Positions 31,882-36,860 of a stretch of 36,860 bases of DNA are shown here, piece by piece. This DNA comes from an uncultured Clostridia bacterium (lineage in GTDB: Bacteria > Bacillota > Clostridia > Oscillospirales > CAG-272). The notes under the pieces are model-generated. The model ran no database searches and was not told the DNA's origin. It saw only the letters and a program-made list of their open reading frames with translations. How positions within the stretch are numbered: the stretch's first letter is position 1; each line of letters starts with the position of its first letter. The stretch covers positions 1 to 36,860 of the forward strand of contig CAMEON010000018.1 in assembly GCA_945929845.1 (NCBI GenBank), read 5' to 3'. The position numbers and the translations under genes are program-made.

Positions 31882-32745
31882 TCAGGGCAGTACGGCCCCG
31901 GTGTCTGTGGACATCGGTTCCTCTCGCCCGGCGGTGAAGTAATCCTTATACCGGGCCAGCACCTCCCGGCACTGCCGCCAAAGCTCCCCCCGGTAGGGTC
32001 GCCGGTCAGCCGACAGGCCGTAGGCATCCAGCCCCAGGGACTGCGCAATGTACAGCGCCCGGTACAGGTGATACTCCTGGGTCACGATGAGCACCCGGCG
32101 GGCACCGTACACTTCCCTGGCCCGGTACACGCTCTCATAGGTGGAGTACCCCTTGGGATCCAGCCATATCCGATCACTGTCCACCCCCGCCTCCTCAGCC
32201 AGAGCCTGCATAGCGGCCACCTCGTTGTAGTCCCCGGTGTGATCCCCACTCATGAGAATGGCCCCGAAGCCCGCCGGGTCGGACAGGAATATTCGGCATC
32301 CGGTCAGCACCCGATCCTCCAGCATACTGCTGGGACTGCCGTCATCCCGAAGCCCCGCCCCCAGGATGAGAATGCAGTCAAAGGGTCGGTCAGCGGCCTG
32401 GACACCGGCCTCCTCCTCTGTCAGGATGCGGTCTGCAGTGACCTTCACCATGCTCCCGCTGACCGTCAACGCCAGCACCCCGGTGAGCACACACACAAGC
32501 AACAGGTAGAGCAGAACCGGCCGGGCCGCCCGCAACAGGCGGGCAAGTCCCCGCCCCAGGCGGCTCATCCCACGCCGGGTAGCCTGCCACAGACGGGCAA
32601 GTCCCCGTCCAAGACGGCTCATCCCCCGTCGGGTAGCCCGCCACAGACGAGCAAGCCCTCCCCCCAGGCGGCCTGCGGCGGCCCGGGGGGTGCGGGTATG
32701 TGTCTTCTTTGCGGGAGGCTTCCGCCTCCGCCTCAGTCGGCTCAT
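31882..32745 (-). CDS. DUF218 (SanA/YdcF-type) membrane-anchored protein with an N-terminal repeat
   Basis: A 287-residue protein. The basic N terminus holds three tandem 18-residue units (27-44, 45-62, 63-75 partial; the unit is LGRGLARLWQATRRGMSR), then one membrane helix (about 77-95) and an external DUF218 domain with CILILGAGLRDDG, SGDHTGDYNEV and IVTQEYHLYRALYIA, as in SanA/ElyC/YdcF proteins linked to envelope integrity. The biochemical activity of the family is unsettled. AAAGGAG lies 7 bases before the ATG. It is 43 bp after mrp and 29 bp before the NamZ-like gene, so it is probably in one transcript with them. Confidence 0.88.
   Translation of the reverse strand: MSRLRRRRKPPAKKTHTRTPRAAAGRLGGGLARLWRATRRGMSRLGRGLARLWQATRRGMSRLGRGLARLLRAARPVLLYLLLVCVLTGVLALTVSGSMVKVTADRILTEEEAGVQAADRPFDCILILGAGLRDDGSPSSMLEDRVLTGCRIFLSDPAGFGAILMSGDHTGDYNEVAAMQALAEEAGVDSDRIWLDPKGYSTYESVYRAREVYGARRVLIVTQEYHLYRALYIAQSLGLDAYGLSADRRPYRGELWRQCREVLARYKDYFTAGREEPMSTDTGAVLP
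32540..32690 (-). repeat. 54-bp in-frame tandem repeat inside the DUF218 gene
   Basis: Units at 32540-32593 and 32594-32647 are nearly identical; a third, diverged one starts at 32648. They encode the 18-residue repeat. Confidence 0.9.
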
Positions 32746-32788
32746 GGACAGCTCCTTTCATGCCCGGACACCTGCCACAGAGGCAGGG

Positions 32789-33661
32789 TCACTCCTTATC
32801 CTTCTCTTTCTCCACAGGACATCCGCCCTCCAGAGCATCGGCGGCGGCATCCAGATAGTGATTCTCCATCAGCTCGATCATACCACGGTCGCAGAGGGCG
32901 GCCAGCTTGTAGTCCAGCGGGATCCGACCCAGGAGCGGGTACCCGAACTTCAGGGCGATCTCCTCAATATGGCTCTCGCCGAAGACCTTGATCTCCCGGC
33001 CGCAGTCGGGGCAGATCACAGAGCTCATATTCTCAACCAGCCCCAGCACGGGAATGTGCATCATCCGGGCCATGTTGGCGGCCTTTTCCACGATCATGGA
33101 CACCAGCTCCTGGGGGCTGGACACAATGAGGATGCCGTCCAGCGGCAGGGACTGGAATACGGTCAGGGGCACATCCCCGGTTCCGGGAGGGCAGTCCACA
33201 AAGAGGTAGTCAATGTCCTTCCAGATGGTGTCTGTCCAGAACTGTTTGACGGTACCGGCAATGACCGGCCCCCGCCAGATGACAGGGCTGGTCACATCGT
33301 CCAGCATCAGGTTGACGGACATGACCTCAATGCCGGTGGTGGTGGCAGGCGGGATCATACCCAGGTCGTCGCCCTCCACCGGTTTATCCAATCCAAAGGC
33401 CTTGGGGATGGAGGGGCCGGTGATGTCGGCATCCAGAATGCCCACCCGGTAGCCCTTCCTCTGCATCAGGACGGCCAGCATGGAGGTCACCAGGGACTTG
33501 CCCACCCCTCCCTTGCCGCTGACCACGCCGATGATGTGCTTCACATCGCTCAGTTGGTTGGGCTTCTCGTACATATTCTCCCGCTGGGTTCCATTGCCCT
33601 CCCCCTTGGAGGGGCAGGCGGCGGCGCAGGAGGAGCAGTCATGGTTACAATTTTCAGACAT
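32789..33661 (-). CDS. Mrp/NBP35-family P-loop ATPase (iron-sulfur carrier)
   Basis: A 290-residue ATPase of the Mrp/ApbC/NBP35 group, thought to carry and transfer [4Fe-4S] clusters to target proteins. The deviant Walker A GKGGVGKS is at residues 49-56, switch DCPPGTGD follows, and the cluster-ligand CPDC motif has Cys217 and Cys220. The N terminus is cysteine-rich (Cys5, 9, 12, 16 in CNHDCSSCAAACP), a second possible metal site. Start ATG 33661 has AAAGGA 8 bases upstream; the in-frame Met further upstream overlaps that site. Neighbours are an uncharacterised gene (38 bp before) and the DUF218 gene (43 bp after). Confidence 0.93.
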   Translation of the reverse strand: MSENCNHDCSSCAAACPSKGEGNGTQRENMYEKPNQLSDVKHIIGVVSGKGGVGKSLVTSMLAVLMQRKGYRVGILDADITGPSIPKAFGLDKPVEGDDLGMIPPATTTGIEVMSVNLMLDDVTSPVIWRGPVIAGTVKQFWTDTIWKDIDYLFVDCPPGTGDVPLTVFQSLPLDGILIVSSPQELVSMIVEKAANMARMMHIPVLGLVENMSSVICPDCGREIKVFGESHIEEIALKFGYPLLGRIPLDYKLAALCDRGMIELMENHYLDAAADALEGGCPVEKEKDKE

Positions 33662-33699
33662 GATACAATCCTTTCTCAAATACAGAAATATTCATTTTC

Positions 33700-34788
33700 T
33701 TACAGATGCCAGATGAAGTCGTCCTCCGGCATCAGGCTTTCAAGCTCCGGCAAAGGAGTGGTCAGTGCCAGCTCCTTCAGCTCCGGCAGAGCCTTCTTCA
33801 GAGCCTCCCAGTAGGGCTCGGTGAGGAAGACAGTCCCGCTCATGAGGAAGATATTCCGCAGGCCGCATTGGATCTCCAGGCGCATTTTCCGGATCCAGTT
33901 CTCCGGTGACAGTGCCCCCACAGGGTAGGTGGTGCTCTCACTGCACGCCCGCTCCACAGAGCCGATCAGGCGCAGGTGGGTCATGATGGAGCGTTCAATA
34001 GCCGGGCAGCCCAGGGGATGAAGGAAGCTGTCGTCGCCGAAGTGACCCTCCCCCACCCGGATCAGCGCATCCGGGAACCGCTGACTCATGCGGGCTACAT
34101 CCAGCCCGTGGCGGCGGTCGCCGTTGTGCATGATCATGAAGCAGGGGGTCAGCCCCTCCGGTGTGGTCTCCTCCAGAAAGCGCATGACGGAATCGCACTG
34201 CACCGTCTCCCAGGCATCCAGCAGGGCCGGGTCACTGTCAAAGCCCCGCAGGATGTCCTCCCGGCTCATGCCGTCGTAGGCGGGGTACTTGCGGTAGAAG
34301 CGGCGCAGGCAGTCGTCGCAGAAGCAACCCTGCACCTGGGGACCCCATACCCCCATCCGCAGGTCGTCATCGTAGAACAGCCTGGTAAAGCCCAATTCCT
34401 TCACCGTCTGTGCCACCTGCCGGCTGTCGTCAATGACCTGTTGGTTCACGCAGGTGGTGTTGGGCCAGGGATGCCCGGCGGCATCCACCCGGCAGGGCCA
34501 GCCTTCCCGGATGGACTGCTTCATAGGCTGGGACGGGTCAAGAGCCTGACCTCCATGTCCCAGGGGGACATTCAGTGCCTGGACTTCAAAGCCCTCCCCC
34601 AGCAACCTCTGCCGCAACCGGTAAATATCCTCCGGGTCGGAGTCCCAGGCTCCTTCCAGGAAGCAGTCCAGCCACAGGGTGGAGACCTCCGCCGCCTTCA
34701 TCTGACGGATCTTTTTGTCAAAGTCCCTGTCACTCCGGGCCAGGCTGGGTAAAAAATCGTAGTGGATATGCAAGGGTATTTGCTTCAT
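33700..34788 (-). CDS. Uncharacterised protein, possibly a TIM-barrel glycosidase-like enzyme
   Basis: A 362-residue soluble protein that I cannot assign to a named family. It has features of a TIM-barrel hydrolase: LWLDCFLEGAWDS near residue 38, the RLFYDDDLRMG segment near 140, then GCFCDDCLRRFYRKYP, where the CxCxxC cysteines recall the cluster found in several uncharacterised glycosidase-like proteins. Acidic residues Asp-Asp-Asp in FYDDD are candidate catalytic residues. No signal peptide. The ATG has AGGGAG about 9 bases upstream. It is 48 bp after valS and 38 bp before mrp, all on one strand. Function is unknown. Confidence 0.75.
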   Translation of the reverse strand: MKQIPLHIHYDFLPSLARSDRDFDKKIRQMKAAEVSTLWLDCFLEGAWDSDPEDIYRLRQRLLGEGFEVQALNVPLGHGGQALDPSQPMKQSIREGWPCRVDAAGHPWPNTTCVNQQVIDDSRQVAQTVKELGFTRLFYDDDLRMGVWGPQVQGCFCDDCLRRFYRKYPAYDGMSREDILRGFDSDPALLDAWETVQCDSVMRFLEETTPEGLTPCFMIMHNGDRRHGLDVARMSQRFPDALIRVGEGHFGDDSFLHPLGCPAIERSIMTHLRLIGSVERACSESTTYPVGALSPENWIRKMRLEIQCGLRNIFLMSGTVFLTEPYWEALKKALPELKELALTTPLPELESLMPEDDFIWHL

Positions 34789-34836
34789 TGTGACATCTCC
34801 CTTCTTTAGAAACGCCCCCACGGTGTGTGTCCGGCT

Positions 34837-36860
34837 TTACCCCAGCTTTGCCAGGGCGGCCTTGGTGGCGGTCAGCTTCTCCCGGGCAGATGCCAGTCTC
34901 GCCCGTTCTCCCTCCACCACAGCGGCGGGGGCTTTGGCCACAAAGCCCTGATTGGACAGCTTGGCCTCCAGCCGCTGCACCTCCTTCTCCACCTTGTCGA
35001 TCTCGGCGGTCAGGCGGGCTCTCTCCTTCTCAAAGTCCACCAGGTCAGACAGGGGCAGGTAGGCGGTGGCCGAGGGAGTCACCACCTGCACGCAGGTATC
35101 GGCGGACACCGTCTCCGGGGAGAAGGATCCCTCCTCTGTCGCTGTCACTGTCATGCTGGAGGCAGACGCCAGCCGGACAAAGAAAGGCTCGGTCGCCGGG
35201 GTAAAGGTATTGGTGTAGCGGGTCTGAATGAACAGAGCGGCCTTCCGGGAGGGGGCGATGTTCATCTCCGCCCGGCGGTTACGGATGGCCCGGATCAGCT
35301 CCAGCACCCGCTCCATGTCGGCGGCTTCCTCCACAAACACAAGATCCTCCCGGTAGGTGGGGTAGGGTGAGATCATGATGCTCTCGGCATCGCCGGGGAG
35401 GTGCGGCAGGGAGCCGAAGATCTCCTCCGTGATGAAGGGCATGAAGGGATGGAGCAGCTTGAGGATGCCGCAAAGGACATAGGAGATGACCTGCTGGCAG
35501 ACCAGATTGCCCTCCGTTCCCTTATCATTCAGGCGTGCCTTGGCCAGCTCGATATACCAGTCGCAGAACACATCCCAGGTGAAGTCATACAGGGCGGCCA
35601 GAGCCACACCCACCTCGTACTTGTCGATGTTGGTCACCACGCTGTCGGTCAGCTTATTGAACTGATGCAGGATCCACTTGTCCTCCGGAGCCAGCCGGGC
35701 GACCTCCGGCAGGGTGATCTGGTCAATGGTCAGGTTCATGCGGACGAACCGGGCGGCGTTCCACAGCTTGTTGGCGAAGTTGCGGGCGGCCTCCATCTTC
35801 TCATCCGAGAACCGCATATCGTTTCCGGGGGAGTTGCCGGTAGCCAGGGCAAACCGCAAAGCATCCGCCCCGTACTGAGCGATGACCTCCAGCGGGTCGA
35901 TGCCGTTGCCCAGTGACTTGGACATCTTGCGACCCTGGGCATCCCGCACCAGTCCATGGATGAAGACAGTGGAGAAGGGCTTCTCCCCCATGTGCTCAAG
36001 GCCGGAGAAGATCATGCGGGAGACCCAGAAGGTGATGATGTCGTAGCCTGTGACCAGCACGCTGGTGGGGTAGTACTTTTTCAGATCCTCCGTCTGATCC
36101 GGCCAGCCCAGAGTGGAGAAGGGCCAGAGAGCGGAGGAGAACCAGGTGTCCAGCACATCGCTGTCCTGACGGACCGGTGCGCCGCACTTGGGGCAGGTGG
36201 TGATGTCCTCCTTGGACACCGTCATCTCGCCGCAGGCATCGCAGTAGAAGGCGGGGATCCGGTGCCCCCACCAGAGCTGACGGGAGATGCACCAGTCCAG
36301 AATGTTGTTCATCCAGTTGAAGTAGTTCTTGGAGAACCGATCCGGCACGAAGCGGACAGAGCCGTCCTCCACGGCCTGAATAGCGGGTGCCGCCAGAGGC
36401 TTCATCTTCACGAACCACTGATCCGAGGTGATAGGCTCCACGGTGGTGCCGCAACGGTAGCAGGTGCCCACATTGTGGACATGAGGCTCCACCTTGAGCA
36501 GGTAGCCCTGGGCCTCCAGATCTGCCACCAACGCCTTCCGGCAGGCATAGCGATCCATACCCTCATACTTGCCGGCGTAGTGATTCATGGTGGCGTCATC
36601 ATTCATGACCTTGATCTGCTCCAGCCCGTGCCGCTGACCCACCAGGAAGTCGTTGGGGTCATGGGCGGGGGTGATCTTCACGCAACCGGTACCGAAGCCG
36701 ATCTCCACATAGTCATCGGCGATGACCGGGATCTCCCGACCCACGATGGGCAGGATCAGCGTCTTGCCGATGAGGTGCCTGGTGGAGTCGTCGTTGGGGT
36801 TGACGGCCACAGCGGTGTCGCCGAACATGGTGTCGGGGCGGGTGGTGGCTACCTCCACAT
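34837..36860 (-). CDS. valS: Valyl-tRNA synthetase, C-terminal part (truncated by the window edge)
   Basis: About 673 residues of valyl-tRNA synthetase, which charges tRNA-Val; the N-terminal part with the HIGH motif lies past the right edge, so this is incomplete rather than broken. Visible are the editing domain (ATTRPDTMFGDTAV and AHDPNDF), a zinc-type region (CYRCG, CDACG..CPKCG), the catalytic RKMSKSLGNG, the anticodon-binding domain (ILHQFNKL to about PFMPFITEEIFGSLP) and a C-terminal coiled coil (DFEKERARLTAEIDKVEKE..). Any T-box leader would be outside the window. It appears to head the minus-strand transcript that continues to the NamZ-like gene. Confidence 0.97.
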   Translation of the reverse strand, partial: VEVATTRPDTMFGDTAVAVNPNDDSTRHLIGKTLILPIVGREIPVIADDYVEIGFGTGCVKITPAHDPNDFLVGQRHGLEQIKVMNDDATMNHYAGKYEGMDRYACRKALVADLEAQGYLLKVEPHVHNVGTCYRCGTTVEPITSDQWFVKMKPLAAPAIQAVEDGSVRFVPDRFSKNYFNWMNNILDWCISRQLWWGHRIPAFYCDACGEMTVSKEDITTCPKCGAPVRQDSDVLDTWFSSALWPFSTLGWPDQTEDLKKYYPTSVLVTGYDIITFWVSRMIFSGLEHMGEKPFSTVFIHGLVRDAQGRKMSKSLGNGIDPLEVIAQYGADALRFALATGNSPGNDMRFSDEKMEAARNFANKLWNAARFVRMNLTIDQITLPEVARLAPEDKWILHQFNKLTDSVVTNIDKYEVGVALAALYDFTWDVFCDWYIELAKARLNDKGTEGNLVCQQVISYVLCGILKLLHPFMPFITEEIFGSLPHLPGDAESIMISPYPTYREDLVFVEEAADMERVLELIRAIRNRRAEMNIAPSRKAALFIQTRYTNTFTPATEPFFVRLASASSMTVTATEEGSFSPETVSADTCVQVVTPSATAYLPLSDLVDFEKERARLTAEIDKVEKEVQRLEAKLSNQGFVAKAPAAVVEGERARLASAREKLTATKAALAKLG

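Overview
The window looks like a chromosomal piece of a GC-rich, spore-forming anaerobic Clostridia member (Bacillota), most likely Oscillospirales/Ruminococcaceae-like from a gut community. This placement is inference. It rests on strong AGGAGG-type ribosome binding sites, sigma-A promoters that nearly all have 17-bp spacers, a spoVAC sporulation gene, large surface glycoside hydrolases, an anaerobic glycerol operon with DUF1667, and short GC-rich intergenic repeats of a kind common in this group. No phage, IS transposase, CRISPR array or resistance island is visible.

Layout. 1-480: a divergent promoter pair; the minus-strand one drives an unidentified structured RNA with mutually exclusive terminator and antiterminator pairings. 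501-4311: SGNH hydrolase, DtxR-type metalloregulator and a large discoidin-domain lipoprotein, apparently one transcript. 4312-4978: terminator and two inverted-repeat elements. 4979-10829: AraC regulator divergent from a 1.6-kresidue multidomain GH2 enzyme with a KKGC C-terminal anchor. 11032-13373: TetR regulator and a PutP-type sodium symporter. 13557-14236: a 7-bp tandem repeat and three minus-strand tRNA-Leu genes (GAG, CAG, CAG). 14375-15193: HAD phosphatase. 15340-22510: a six-gene minus-strand operon: glycerol-3-phosphate dehydrogenase (GlpA-like), NAD(P)-dependent FAD oxidoreductase, DUF1667 protein, glycerol kinase, monoacylglycerol-lipase-like hydrolase and pyruvate kinase. 22769-24990: an unrecognised 551-aa protein and spoVAC, whose Shine-Dalgarno lies inside a terminator-like hairpin. 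24991-25526: a 238-bp element with 43-bp terminal inverted repeats and a palindromic 11-bp tandem repeat. 25590-29280: polysaccharide flippase and MgtE magnesium transporter. 29421-36860: minus-strand genes for a WbsX/GH99-like protein, a NamZ-like muramidase, a DUF218 membrane protein with an internal 18-residue repeat, an Mrp ATPase, an uncharacterised glycosidase-like protein and the C-terminal two-thirds of valyl-tRNA synthetase.

How genes work together. The clearest system is 15340-22510. A predicted monoglyceride lipase would release glycerol, GlpK phosphorylates it, the three-protein FAD/FeS set oxidises glycerol-3-phosphate to DHAP, and pyruvate kinase draws the carbon into pyruvate with ATP gain. 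The two secreted proteins (lipoprotein 1693-4311, GH2 5985-10829) together with the AraC regulator point to extracellular glycan use. The 30659-36860 block joins housekeeping (valS, mrp) to cell-wall genes (namZ-like, DUF218). Features with the strongest claim to be undescribed are the 5'-end RNA, the KKGC C-terminal signal, the spoVAC hairpin, the lipase plus pyk extension of the glycerol operon, and the 551-aa protein.
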